In this document: piece by piece, positions 24,705 to 33,488 of the stretch
Position numbering within the stretch: the stretch's first letter is position 1
Layout of the letters: each line of letters begins with the position of its first letter
NCBI GenBank assembly: GCA_934746645.1
Contig: CAKVFE010000001.1
Coordinates: 1 to 64,000 of the forward strand
Reading direction: 5' to 3'
Length of the DNA: 64,000 nt
Source of the DNA: an uncultured Clostridia bacterium
GTDB lineage: Bacteria > Bacillota > Clostridia > Christensenellales > UBA1242
Position numbers and translations under genes: made by a program
The notes under the pieces: model-generated
Told to the model about the DNA's origin: nothing
What the model saw: the letters and a program-made list of their open reading frames with translations, nothing else
Database searches by the model: none

Positions 24705-24998
24705 CTATGCTTTTTTCTTTTTATCTGACTTAGGAGCTGTTTTCTTTGTGCTTGCTTCCAAAACGCCAGCTTTAACTAAAACTGTTTTAGCTGTTTCGGT
24801 AGGTTGAGCACCCTTTGACAACCAATCTTTAGCTTTTTCAACATCAATATTTACTTCTGCTGGATCTTTCTTTGTGTCATAAGTTCCCAATTTTTCGATA
24901 ACTTTACCATCTCTAGATGTTCTAGAATCAGCAACAACTACACGATAGAAAGGTGATTTTTTGTCTCCTAAACGAGTCAATCTAATTTTAACTGCCAT
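24705..24998 (-). CDS. rpsP: 30S ribosomal protein S16
   Basis: Early-binding 30S assembly protein. The true start is the ATG at 24996-24998 with AAAGGAG nearby, giving MAVKIRLTRLGDKKSPFYRV, the canonical opening; the longer frame upstream adds 11 unrelated residues. 97 residues, ending in a lysine-rich tail. Between ffh and khpA. Confidence 0.97.
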   Translation of the reverse strand: MAVKIRLTRLGDKKSPFYRVVVADSRTSRDGKVIEKLGTYDTKKDPAEVNIDVEKAKDWLSKGAQPTETAKTVLVKAGVLEASTKKTAPKSDKKKKA

Positions 24999-25063
24999 AT
25001 TTTTCTCCTTTATAAATTTTTGTATATACAATTTTTTTTATTAAAAAAATCTAAAAACCTTAA

Positions 25064-26383
25064 TTAAAACGGCATTCTAAAACGCCCTTTATTGTTGGAC
25101 ATTTGTTTCATAAGTTCTTTTGATTGATAAAAGTTTTTTAACAATGCATTAACTTCTTGAATTGATGTCCCACTGCCCATTGCAATACGCTTTTTCTGAC
25201 TTCCCTTAATAACATCTGGATTGCGTCTTTCATAAGGTGTCATACTCTGTATTATGGCTTTATTACGAGCAATTTGTTTTTCATCTATCATATTAGCATT
25301 AAGTTTAAACTTACTTGCTCCCGGTATCATATTAATGATATCAGCTATATTGCCCATTTTTTTCATTTGGTCAAATTGGGCAAGATAATCTTCAAATGTA
25401 AATGAATTTTCTCTAAATTTCTTTTCTAATTTTTTAGCTTCTTCTTCATTAACTGTTGCTTGTGCTTTTTCAATTAATGTTAAAACATCGCCCATATCAA
25501 GTATTCTTGAAGCCATACGGTCTGGATAAAATGGTTCGATATCGTCCATTTTTTCACCAGTACCACAGAACTTAATAGGCTTACCTGTAACAGCTTTAAT
25601 ACTTAATGCTGCACCACCACGAGTATCACCATCTAACTTTGTAAGTATTACACCTGTAATATCTAAATCGTTATTAAAGCCTTCAGCTACAGTAACAGCA
25701 TCTTGACCTGTCATAGAGTCTACTGTCAATAATATTTCGGTAGGATTGATTGCTTTTTTAATTTCTTTTAATTCGTCCATTAATTCGGTAGAAATGTGCA
25801 ATCTACCAGCTGTATCAACTATAACAACATCATAATTCTTAGATTCAGCATATTTTAAAGCGTTGACTGCTGTTTTGCTAGGTTTTTGTGTACCTTCATC
25901 ATATACTTCAACATCAACAGATTTGCCTACAACTTTTAATTGATTAATTGCTGCTGGACGATAAATATCACAAGCTACCAACAAAGGTCTTTTACCTTGT
26001 TTTTTAAGCATTTTTGCAAGTTTGCCACACATAGTTGTTTTACCAGCACCTTGCAATCCACACATCAAAATAATTGTTGGTGGTTTGCTAGCAATAGTTA
26101 GTTTAGAATTAGTACTACCCATTAATGCAGTAAGTTCTTCATTAACAATTTTTATAACTTGTTGTCCCGGAGTAAGACTTTTTAATACTCTCTCTCCACT
26201 ACATTTTTCAGATATTTTAGAAACCAAATCTTTTACAACGAGATAATTAACATCAGCTTCAAGTAATGCCAATCTAATTTCACGCATTGCATTTTTTATC
26301 TCTAGTTCTGTAAGAACGCCATGCTTGGTTAGTTTTGAAAATACATGGGATAGTTTTTCACTTAGTGAACCAAATAATGCCAT
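25064..26383 (-). CDS. ffh: Signal recognition particle GTPase Ffh
   Basis: Recognises hydrophobic signal sequences on ribosomes together with the 4.5S/6S RNA. NG domain: GLQGAGKTTMCGKLA (G1), VDTAGRLH (G3), LTKLDGDTRGG (G4 region). The methionine-rich M domain (about 300-439) ends in RIAMGSGTSIQEVNALLKNF. Length 439 is typical. It follows ylxM by 10 bases. The SRP RNA gene is not in the window. Confidence 0.97.
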   Translation of the reverse strand: MALFGSLSEKLSHVFSKLTKHGVLTELEIKNAMREIRLALLEADVNYLVVKDLVSKISEKCSGERVLKSLTPGQQVIKIVNEELTALMGSTNSKLTIASKPPTIILMCGLQGAGKTTMCGKLAKMLKKQGKRPLLVACDIYRPAAINQLKVVGKSVDVEVYDEGTQKPSKTAVNALKYAESKNYDVVIVDTAGRLHISTELMDELKEIKKAINPTEILLTVDSMTGQDAVTVAEGFNNDLDITGVILTKLDGDTRGGAALSIKAVTGKPIKFCGTGEKMDDIEPFYPDRMASRILDMGDVLTLIEKAQATVNEEEAKKLEKKFRENSFTFEDYLAQFDQMKKMGNIADIINMIPGASKFKLNANMIDEKQIARNKAIIQSMTPYERRNPDVIKGSQKKRIAMGSGTSIQEVNALLKNFYQSKELMKQMSNNKGRFRMPF

Positions 26384-26393
26384 ATTGTCTCCT

Positions 26394-26714
26394 TTATAAA
26401 GTTTCTAATAATTTGTCTATTTCTTTGACAAGTTTTTCATCTGTAACACTTGATTTTAATTTTATAAGTAAACTAGTAATATTGTGATTATTTGACTTAA
26501 TTTTTAAACAATTTTCATATTTGTGTAATTGTGCTATTGACTTATTAATTGAGTCTAAGACTGCTTGTCTAGAAATACTAAATATTTCTGATATCTCGCC
26601 TAAACTTAAATTGTCAAATATGTACTTTTCCAATATTTGTGATTGCTTATCAGTAAGCAATTTTCCATAAATATTGTAAAGGTCACTAATATAGATTGTT
26701 TCGTCTAAAGTCAT
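26394..26714 (-). CDS. ylxM: YlxM (UPF0122) helix-turn-helix protein
   Basis: 106-residue protein with a sigma-region-4-like HTH: LTDKQSQILEKYIFDNLSL, then EISRQAV-type FSISRQAVLDSINK. Usually encoded just before ffh and linked to SRP function in streptococci. Its transcript begins at a near-consensus promoter with a hairpin at the start site. Confidence 0.92.
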   Translation of the reverse strand: MTLDETIYISDLYNIYGKLLTDKQSQILEKYIFDNLSLGEISEIFSISRQAVLDSINKSIAQLHKYENCLKIKSNNHNITSLLIKLKSSVTDEKLVKEIDKLLETL

Positions 26715-26726
26715 ATTAACCTACTT

Positions 26727-26754
26727 ATCTGTAAAGTATTTTTGCTTTACAGAT
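26727..26754. promoter_or_regulatory. Inverted repeat at the start of the ylxM-ffh transcript
   Basis: Perfect 10-bp arms ATCTGTAAAG and CTTTACAGAT with an 8-base loop, placed exactly at the predicted +1. It could be an operator or an mRNA 5'-end stem. No T run follows before the ylxM start, so it is not a terminator. Confidence 0.6.
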
Positions 26755-26756
26755 AT

Positions 26757-26784
26757 ATTATACCCAAAAATTTTTTATTGTCAA
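26757..26784 (-). promoter_or_regulatory. ylxM-ffh-rpsP-khpA promoter
   Basis: Minus strand: -35 TTGACA (26779-26784), 16-bp spacer, -10 TATAAT (26757-26762). Both boxes are consensus. Confidence 0.8.
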
Positions 26785-26815
26785 TAAAAAAGTACAAACA
26801 ATTATCGTTTGTACT
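26784..26815 (-). terminator. ftsY terminator
   Basis: Stem AGTACAAAC/GTTTGTACT with a 7-base loop, followed by a T tract on the minus strand, 10 bases after the ftsY stop. Its T tract abuts the -35 box of the ylxM promoter. Confidence 0.82.
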
Positions 26816-26824
26816 CTTATATTT

Positions 26825-27715
26825 TTAAATTATACCTTCAACAAATTCTTTTGCATCAAATTCGACTATATCGTCAATACCTTCTCCGACACCAACATAC
26901 TTAACAGGTATACCGTATTGTTTGGCTATAGCAAACACAATACCACCTTTTGCTGTTCCGTCAAGTTTGGTAAGAACGATACCATCTATACCGATACATT
27001 CGTTAAATATTTCTACTTGAGATAAAGCATTTTGACCTGTAGTCGCATCTATAACCAAATAGTTTTTATACATTCCGTCCCATTCTCTTCCAATTACTTT
27101 AGAAATCTTTTTCAATTCTTCCATAAGATTGGATTTGTTGTGTAGACGACCTGCAGTATCTACAAGCACTACATCATCATGTTTTGCTTTTGCACTATTG
27201 ATACCATCAAATACTACTGCTGCAGGGTCTGCACCTTCAGCGTATTTTACAATACGAACACCAGCACGCTTAGCCCACTCTGTAAGTTGATCACTTGCTG
27301 CAGCTCTAAATGTATCTCCTGCTACCATAAGTACACTTTTTTTATCACTTTTAAATTTGTGAGCTAGTCTACCAATAGCTGTTGTTTTGCCAACGCCATT
27401 AACACCAACAAAACTTATAAGTGCTGGATAATCCAAAGGTTCATCTTCTAATCCAGTAAGCATATCAATCATAGCTTGTCTTAATATAACTTTAAAATCT
27501 TCTGCAGTTTTTACTTTTTGTTTTTTTGCTATTTTTTTAACTTGTTCAATAAGTTCTTCAGTAGCGTCAGTACCTATATCCGAACTTATAAGTATATACT
27601 CTAACTCTTCATAAAAATCATCGTCAAGTTCGCCAACAAATATTGCGTTAATTTTGCTAGCAATAGCATCTTTAGTCTTTTTAAGTCCAGAAAATAGTTT
27701 TGAAAAGAATCCCAT
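26825..27715 (-). CDS. ftsY: SRP receptor FtsY
   Basis: Membrane-associated GTPase that docks Ffh-ribosome complexes. The NG domain has GVNGVGKTTAIGRLA, GDTFRAAASDQL, VDTAGRLHN and LTKLDGTAKGG. At 296 residues it lacks the long acidic A domain of E. coli and begins almost directly with the N domain, as in many Firmicutes. It follows smc by one base. Confidence 0.97.
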   Translation of the reverse strand: MGFFSKLFSGLKKTKDAIASKINAIFVGELDDDFYEELEYILISSDIGTDATEELIEQVKKIAKKQKVKTAEDFKVILRQAMIDMLTGLEDEPLDYPALISFVGVNGVGKTTAIGRLAHKFKSDKKSVLMVAGDTFRAAASDQLTEWAKRAGVRIVKYAEGADPAAVVFDGINSAKAKHDDVVLVDTAGRLHNKSNLMEELKKISKVIGREWDGMYKNYLVIDATTGQNALSQVEIFNECIGIDGIVLTKLDGTAKGGIVFAIAKQYGIPVKYVGVGEGIDDIVEFDAKEFVEGII

Positions 27716-27716
27716 A

Positions 27717-30700
27717 TTAGTTCTCCTCTATAGCTTTAATAGCATCAGTAAGTTTAACAGAAACAACCTTACTTACACCCTTTTCTTCCATAGTAACACC
27801 AAACAATGCATCTGCGTGTTCCATTGTTGGTTTTTTGTGGGTAATAACAATAAATTGAGTTTCTTCAGAATATCTTTGTAGGTATGCTGCAACTCTAGCA
27901 ACATTGGCTTCGTCAAGTGCAGCTTCGATTTCGTCCAACAAACAGAATGGTATTGGATGCAATCTAAGTATAGCAAACAAAATTGCTATAGCTGTAAGTG
28001 ATTTTTCACCACCGGACAACAATGTAATATTACTTAATTTTTTACCAGGTGGTTCTGCCACAATATCAACACCTGCTTCAGGCATATCTTCATATTGAAC
28101 TAATTGTAGTTTTGCACTACCACCACCAAATAGTTCTTTAAATACTATACCAAAGTTGGTATTAATTTGGTTAAACGCATCATCAAATCTAGATGTCATT
28201 TCATCAGACAAGTCTTTAATAATTTGTTTTAAGTCATCTTCAGCTTTTATCAAGTCTTGTGCTTGAACATACAAGTTACCGTGACGCTCTTCAAGCAATT
28301 TGACATCTTCAATAGCATTAACATTGACATTACCTAATTTATTAATTTCTTTTCTAAGGTTGTTTATGTCTAAAAGTCCTTGTTTAACATCAAATTCTGG
28401 TAGTTTGTACTCTTGTGCTGTGTTATATGTAAGTTCATATTCTGTCCAAACACGCTCTTGAAGTGCTTCAATATCAGTATCAATTTTACTCAAATTGATA
28501 TCTTGTTGATGTTTCTTATCTTGAAGTTTTGCAACTTCATTACTTAGCAACATACGCTCTTCTTCAAGTCTTCTAAGTTCTGTTTGTAAACCAGATTTTT
28601 TAGTTGTTAATGATTCTAATTCTTGTTTAGCTTCATTTAGTTTGGTTATGTCAACATTAGAAGTTTTTCCATTATTGTTTTCAGTAACAACACTCTTTAG
28701 ATTTTCTAACTGAGCATCATTTTCGCTAATAGCACTCTTTGTTTCTACAATCATATTGCTATTATTGCTTATAGCAAATTTAATACGCTCAATATCACTT
28801 TCTAAGCTTAAAATTTCGCTAGAAATAGACGCAATTTCAACTTTTAAGTTGGTTATTTCATTAGCATAACTATCTCTTTGTGAACGCATTTGGGCAAATT
28901 GATTGTTATTTTCTTCCAATGTTTCTGTTGGATTTTCTTCCAAATTTTCACTATTACTAATTTTGTTAACTTCGTTGGTAATAGCTTCAATCATTTGCTT
29001 TGTTTTAGCAATTTCACCACTTAAAGAGTTAGATTCAGTTTCTAAGTCTTGAGAAATAGATTTGTATTTTTCCAATCTTTCATTTTCAGTTGCTAAACTA
29101 ATTTCTACATTTTTAAGTTCGTTGCTTTTTGATTTAATTATCTCACTAATAGATGTTAATTTTGTAGATAATGTATTCAAATTATTAGTAATTTGAGTCT
29201 TTTCAGAAAGCATTTTTTCTATTGCTTTTGCTGAAGACTCGATATCTGCTTCTCTAGATAGCAAGTTAGCAACTTGTGATTTTTTACTACCACCAGTAAT
29301 ACTTCCTTGTGGATTGATAACATCTCCATCTAAAGTAACAATTCTAAAACTATATCTACTTTGTCTTGCAATAGAAATAGCTGTATTCATATTGTCAACA
29401 ATAACTGTACCACCAAGCAAGTTAGATATAACTTTGCTAATGTTGTCATTATAACTAATCAATTCACTTGCAATACCATATACACCTTGAGTCTTTAGTA
29501 AAGGTCTATAATTAGAGTCAAAATAGCGTTCTTTTATGGTATTGATTGGTAAGAATGTTACTCTACCATATTCTCTTTGTTTTAAGTAATTAATAAGTTC
29601 TTTAGCGCCATCATCGCTATGTGTAACAATATTTTGAACAGCATTACCTAAAGCCATTTCGATAGCCGCTTGATATATTTGTGGTACTTTAATTAATGAT
29701 GCTAAAACACCAACAATTTTACTCTTTAAATTTGCATTGTTTTCAGCATCTGTCAACAATCTTTTTACGCTACCAGAAAATCCTTCATATTCTCTTTGCA
29801 TATCTTCAAGCATTTTCTTACGGTGTTGTAAAGAAATAATATTTGAATTGATTGTATTAAAGTTATTTTCGGTTTGCTTATACTCTGCATCAAGTTTAGA
29901 TTGCTCTTGCAAATGGTTGTTTACGGCAACATTTAATTGATTGCGAGTTGTTTCTAACTTTTCAACTTCTTTTTTGCAATTATCAACATTAATTTTGCTT
30001 TCTTGATGTTTAGATTGTACATTAACTAAGTTACTTTCCAAACTCTTTAGTTGTTCAGAATAAGTTGTTTTTTCAGCATTTAAAGCACTAATTTGAGCCT
30101 TAACATCACCCAACTTACTCAATGTTTCAAACAACTTTCTTTGAGTTTCTTTAGCGTCGTCTTCACTCTTTGTTATTTCACTATTGATTTTATCATAGTT
30201 GACTGTAACTTCTTTTATAGCGTTTTCCAAATGACTAAGTCTAGATTTTTTATTAACAATTTCATTAGATTTTGAAGTTAATTCTTGATTAAATACTTCG
30301 TCATTTTTAATAAGTTTTTCTAAATCATCTTTTAATCTTCTAGCTTCTAATTGTCTAGTTTGGATTTTTTCGTTGATTAAGTTGGCTTGTCCTGCTTGTT
30401 TTTCAAGTTCTACTGTTATACTTAAAATTTCATCTCTTACTTTGGTAATATCATTATCAATAGTATTAACTTTATCAAAAGTATTGTTATAATCCAAAAT
30501 AACTTGGTCCAACTTACCTTGTCTTAAGTTAAGTTCTTCCAAAATGGCATTAATTTTTTCTTCAATTTCAGCCTTATTTGAAGCAGCATAATCATATTGG
30601 TAAATATAAGCATTTACTTCTAGTGATTTCAATTTTTCCTTTAAATCTAGGTATTTTTTAGCTACTTCGGCTTGATGTCTTAATGGCTTTAATTGTCTAT

Positions 30701-31295
30701 CAATTTCGGATACAATATCAGTGATTCTGACAAGGTTGTCCCTAGTACGCTCCAATTTTCTTTCAGCGTCAACTTTTTTTGCCTTAAATCCGGCAATACC
30801 AGCTGCTTCTTCAAAAATTGCTCTTCTATCAATAGGTTTAGAATTGATAATTTCTTCTACTTTACCTTGTCCTATAATACTATAACCACTTTTACCAATA
30901 CCACTATCGTGCAATATTTCTATAATATCCTTTAAACGGCAGTTGGTATGGTTAAGCATATATTCACTTTCACCACTACGATACAATTTACGAGTAATGC
31001 AAATTTCGTCATAGTCAGATTTGAATACTTTATTGGTATTATCAAACAACAAAGAAACTTCGCAGAAAGACATACTTTTTCTTTTTTCTGTGCCTTTAAA
31101 GATAACATCTTGCATATTGGTACCACGAAGCATCTTACTACTCTGTTCACCTAATACCCATCTTATAGCATCAGCAACATTACTTTTACCACATCCGTTA
31201 GGTCCAACAATAGCTGTTATTCCGTTATCAAAGGTTATTTTGATTGGGTCAGCAAATGACTTAAAACCAACCATTTCTATTTGCTTAAAATTCAA
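27717..31295 (-). CDS. smc: Chromosome partition protein Smc
   Basis: Condensin ATPase that extrudes DNA loops with ScpA/ScpB. Walker A GPNGCGKSNVADAIRWVLG is near the N-terminus, long coiled coils (about 170-500 and 670-1010) flank a hinge around residues 510-660, and the C-terminal head has LLSGGEKSLTAIAILF and CLLDEIEAALDE. The open frame extends five codons upstream, but GGAGGAA overlaps those codons, so I place the start at the TTG at 31293-31295 (7-base spacing), giving 1,192 residues. Between rnc and ftsY, as in Bacillus. Confidence 0.97.
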   Translation of the reverse strand: MNFKQIEMVGFKSFADPIKITFDNGITAIVGPNGCGKSNVADAIRWVLGEQSSKMLRGTNMQDVIFKGTEKRKSMSFCEVSLLFDNTNKVFKSDYDEICITRKLYRSGESEYMLNHTNCRLKDIIEILHDSGIGKSGYSIIGQGKVEEIINSKPIDRRAIFEEAAGIAGFKAKKVDAERKLERTRDNLVRITDIVSEIDRQLKPLRHQAEVAKKYLDLKEKLKSLEVNAYIYQYDYAASNKAEIEEKINAILEELNLRQGKLDQVILDYNNTFDKVNTIDNDITKVRDEILSITVELEKQAGQANLINEKIQTRQLEARRLKDDLEKLIKNDEVFNQELTSKSNEIVNKKSRLSHLENAIKEVTVNYDKINSEITKSEDDAKETQRKLFETLSKLGDVKAQISALNAEKTTYSEQLKSLESNLVNVQSKHQESKINVDNCKKEVEKLETTRNQLNVAVNNHLQEQSKLDAEYKQTENNFNTINSNIISLQHRKKMLEDMQREYEGFSGSVKRLLTDAENNANLKSKIVGVLASLIKVPQIYQAAIEMALGNAVQNIVTHSDDGAKELINYLKQREYGRVTFLPINTIKERYFDSNYRPLLKTQGVYGIASELISYNDNISKVISNLLGGTVIVDNMNTAISIARQSRYSFRIVTLDGDVINPQGSITGGSKKSQVANLLSREADIESSAKAIEKMLSEKTQITNNLNTLSTKLTSISEIIKSKSNELKNVEISLATENERLEKYKSISQDLETESNSLSGEIAKTKQMIEAITNEVNKISNSENLEENPTETLEENNNQFAQMRSQRDSYANEITNLKVEIASISSEILSLESDIERIKFAISNNSNMIVETKSAISENDAQLENLKSVVTENNNGKTSNVDITKLNEAKQELESLTTKKSGLQTELRRLEEERMLLSNEVAKLQDKKHQQDINLSKIDTDIEALQERVWTEYELTYNTAQEYKLPEFDVKQGLLDINNLRKEINKLGNVNVNAIEDVKLLEERHGNLYVQAQDLIKAEDDLKQIIKDLSDEMTSRFDDAFNQINTNFGIVFKELFGGGSAKLQLVQYEDMPEAGVDIVAEPPGKKLSNITLLSGGEKSLTAIAILFAILRLHPIPFCLLDEIEAALDEANVARVAAYLQRYSEETQFIVITHKKPTMEHADALFGVTMEEKGVSKVVSVKLTDAIKAIEEN

Positions 31296-31320
31296 AGTAA
31301 ATTCCTCCAAATGTTAGATA

Positions 31321-32001
31321 CTAATTAAATAATTTTTCTAATCCATTCTCTACTATATTTTCATATACAACTTTTGCACATTCTTGTTCGGCTATTTTTT
31401 TAGATTTGCCCTGTGCTTTTGTAATAAGTTTGTTATTTATCAAAATTCCCATAGTAAAAGTTTTGCTATGGTCAGGACCTGTTTCGTCTATCTCTTTATA
31501 ACTGATTTCCATTGTATGGTCTAAGCTTGCCAATCTTTCTTGCAATTTTGTTTTATAATCAGCGTCAATAGCATTACTAACCCCACTTAGTATATACTTT
31601 TTAACAAAATTTTTCGCCTCATCATAACCAGAATCAAGATAAATTGCTGCAGTAATACTTTCAAAAATATCTGCTAAACTTTTTTTAGGCATATTATGTG
31701 CACCCAATATACTACCACCAAAAATAATATATTTTGTCCAGCCATTATCAACAACAATTTTGCTTAATGCATCTGTAGAAACCAATTGACTTCTTAGGAC
31801 ACTCATCTTACCAGCAGGTTTTGATGTAGTGTCATAAAGATTTTCTGCTACAAACATCGAAATTAAACTATCGCCTAAAAATTCCATACGGTCATAGTTT
31901 ACAGTACTAGATGCCGAACTATGTGTCAATGCTTCAATAAGAAAATTGATATTTTTAAATTTATAACCTATTTGGTCCTCAAATTCGGAATAATTAGTCA
32001 T
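31321..32001 (-). CDS. rnc: Ribonuclease III
   Basis: Cuts double-stranded RNA, including rRNA precursors. The RNase III domain has DRMEFLGDSLISM (residues 37-49; E40 and D44 catalytic) and SLADIFESITAAIYLDSG. The C-terminal dsRNA-binding domain ends in AQGKSKKIAEQECAKVVYE. 226 residues. It overlaps plsX by eight bases. Confidence 0.95.
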   Translation of the reverse strand: MTNYSEFEDQIGYKFKNINFLIEALTHSSASSTVNYDRMEFLGDSLISMFVAENLYDTTSKPAGKMSVLRSQLVSTDALSKIVVDNGWTKYIIFGGSILGAHNMPKKSLADIFESITAAIYLDSGYDEAKNFVKKYILSGVSNAIDADYKTKLQERLASLDHTMEISYKEIDETGPDHSKTFTMGILINNKLITKAQGKSKKIAEQECAKVVYENIVENGLEKLFN

Positions 32002-33022
32002 TTGTTTCTAACTCAACTTTTCCAATTTCTTCTTCAATAATATGACACAAATTAGCCTTGTCCATATCATAAGCCAATTTAATGCTTTGATATATACTTT
32101 CAGCTTTGCTACTACCATGAGATTTAACTACAAGTTTTTTACAACCCAATAGTACTGCTCCTGCTCTCTTGTTATAGTCCATTCTGGTCTTTAATGCTTT
32201 GAAAGTCTTTTTCATAAACAATGCACCAAACATTGATGCAGGTCTAGATTTTATATCGCTCTTCAATAACTTCATTAGATTAAGTACTGCACCTTCAGCA
32301 GACTTTAGCAATACATTGCCACTAAAGCCATCAGCAACAACTAAATCAACATCTCCATTTAGTAGATCTCTACCTTCCATATTGCCCACGAAGTTGATAC
32401 CTTCTAGACTCTTTAACATTGGATATGTTTCGTGAGTAAGTTCGTTTCCTTTCTTCTCTTCTGTTCCAATATTTAAAAGTGCAATTCTTGGATTTTCTAC
32501 ATGGTAAACATTTTTCAAATAAGCATTACCCATAATAGCAAAATGTACTAAGTTAATAGGTTTACAATCAACATTGGCACCACTATCAGTAATAGCTACT
32601 TGTCCATCTACTCTATCTACTGTAGGCAAAATTGGGCACAATGCTGGTCTAGAAACACCCTTAATACGGCCTATCTTTAAAAATGCACCTGTTAATACTG
32701 CACCAGTAGAACCTGCACTTACTAAAGCTGATACTTCTTCATTGTTTTTCAACAAATCATAAGCTTTGTACAATGAACTTTCTGTTTTTTGTCTAATAGC
32801 AACAGTAGGAACATCCATATTAGTTATTGTATCAGGAGCATCAACAATCTCAATACGGAACATATCTGTCTTTACTGTGCTCAACACTTTTTCAATTTCT
32901 TCTTTTCCACCACATAAAATGATGTTTAAATCTTTTATATTGTCTATGGCTTTTACAGCACCCAAAACCAATTGGTCAGGTGAATAATCTGCACCATTAA
33001 CATCTACTACAATTTTTGTCAT
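31994..33022 (-). CDS. plsX: Phosphate acyltransferase PlsX
   Basis: Converts acyl-ACP to acyl-phosphate for phospholipid synthesis. Start is the ATG at 33020-33022 (GGAG at good distance), giving MTKIVVDVNGADYSP; five upstream codons are excluded. Family motifs include ALVSAGSTGAVLTGA, NIGTEEKKGNE and VADGFSGNVLLKSAEG. 342 residues. In Bacillus plsX is followed by fabD, fabG, acpP, then rnc; here it runs straight into rnc. Confidence 0.96.
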   Translation of the reverse strand: MTKIVVDVNGADYSPDQLVLGAVKAIDNIKDLNIILCGGKEEIEKVLSTVKTDMFRIEIVDAPDTITNMDVPTVAIRQKTESSLYKAYDLLKNNEEVSALVSAGSTGAVLTGAFLKIGRIKGVSRPALCPILPTVDRVDGQVAITDSGANVDCKPINLVHFAIMGNAYLKNVYHVENPRIALLNIGTEEKKGNELTHETYPMLKSLEGINFVGNMEGRDLLNGDVDLVVADGFSGNVLLKSAEGAVLNLMKLLKSDIKSRPASMFGALFMKKTFKALKTRMDYNKRAGAVLLGCKKLVVKSHGSSKAESIYQSIKLAYDMDKANLCHIIEEEIGKVELETND

Positions 33023-33052
33023 AACAACTCCAATCACATTTTGTCAATTATA

Positions 33053-33081
33053 ATTTTATCATATTTATTTAATTATAAAAA
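33053..33081 (-). promoter_or_regulatory. plsX-rnc-smc-ftsY promoter
   Basis: Minus strand: extended -10 TGA-TAAAAT (33053-33061) with a weak -35 TTTTTA (33076-33081) at 17 bp. No FapR-type operator was recognised. Confidence 0.45.
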
Positions 33082-33143
33082 TCAAAAAAGCAAAGTTTTT
33101 TGCAAAAGTGATAATTTTACAGCCAAAAAGCCATTTTTGACAA

Positions 33144-33170
33144 TAAAAAATCGCACTTAAAGTGCGAATT
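33144..33170 (-). terminator. rpmF terminator
   Basis: Stem TCGCACTT/AAGTGCGA with a tiny loop and a T run on the minus strand, about 30 bases after the rpmF stop codon. Confidence 0.82.
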
Positions 33171-33198
33171 TTTACTAATTAATTATTATTTTTAACTA

Positions 33199-33396
33199 TT
33201 ACTTAGTTTCCTTATTTTCCTTGCCAACTTTTTTAACTTCTACGCCGTCATAGTAACCACATTTTGGGCAAACTCTATGAGGGGCGATAAGTTCGTGACA
33301 ATGTGGACATTCAACAATAGAAGGTGTTGAAGCTTTCCAGTTTGCTTTTCTGGAATTACGTCTAGCCTTAGAAACCTTTCCCTTTGGTACTGCCAT
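33199..33396 (-). CDS. rpmF: 50S ribosomal protein L32
   Basis: 65 residues. Opening MAVPKGKVSKARRNSRK and a zinc ribbon with CPHCH and CPKCG identify it as the zinc-binding (C+) L32 form. The DUF177 gene (ylbN), normally just upstream of rpmF, is missing; acetate kinase occupies that place. Confidence 0.97.
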   Translation of the reverse strand: MAVPKGKVSKARRNSRKANWKASTPSIVECPHCHELIAPHRVCPKCGYYDGVEVKKVGKENKETK

Positions 33397-33436
33397 ATAA
33401 ATAGCACCTCCTAATAAATTTTTAAATTGCTTACAA

Positions 33437-33465
33437 AGTATAGAACAATATTATATATTTGTCAA
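33437..33465 (-). promoter_or_regulatory. rpmF promoter
   Basis: Minus strand: -35 TTGACA (33460-33465), 17-bp spacer, -10 TATACT (33437-33442), about 40 bases ahead of the start codon. Near-consensus. Confidence 0.75.
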
Positions 33466-33488
33466 TTATAAAATTAACTATTTTTTAA

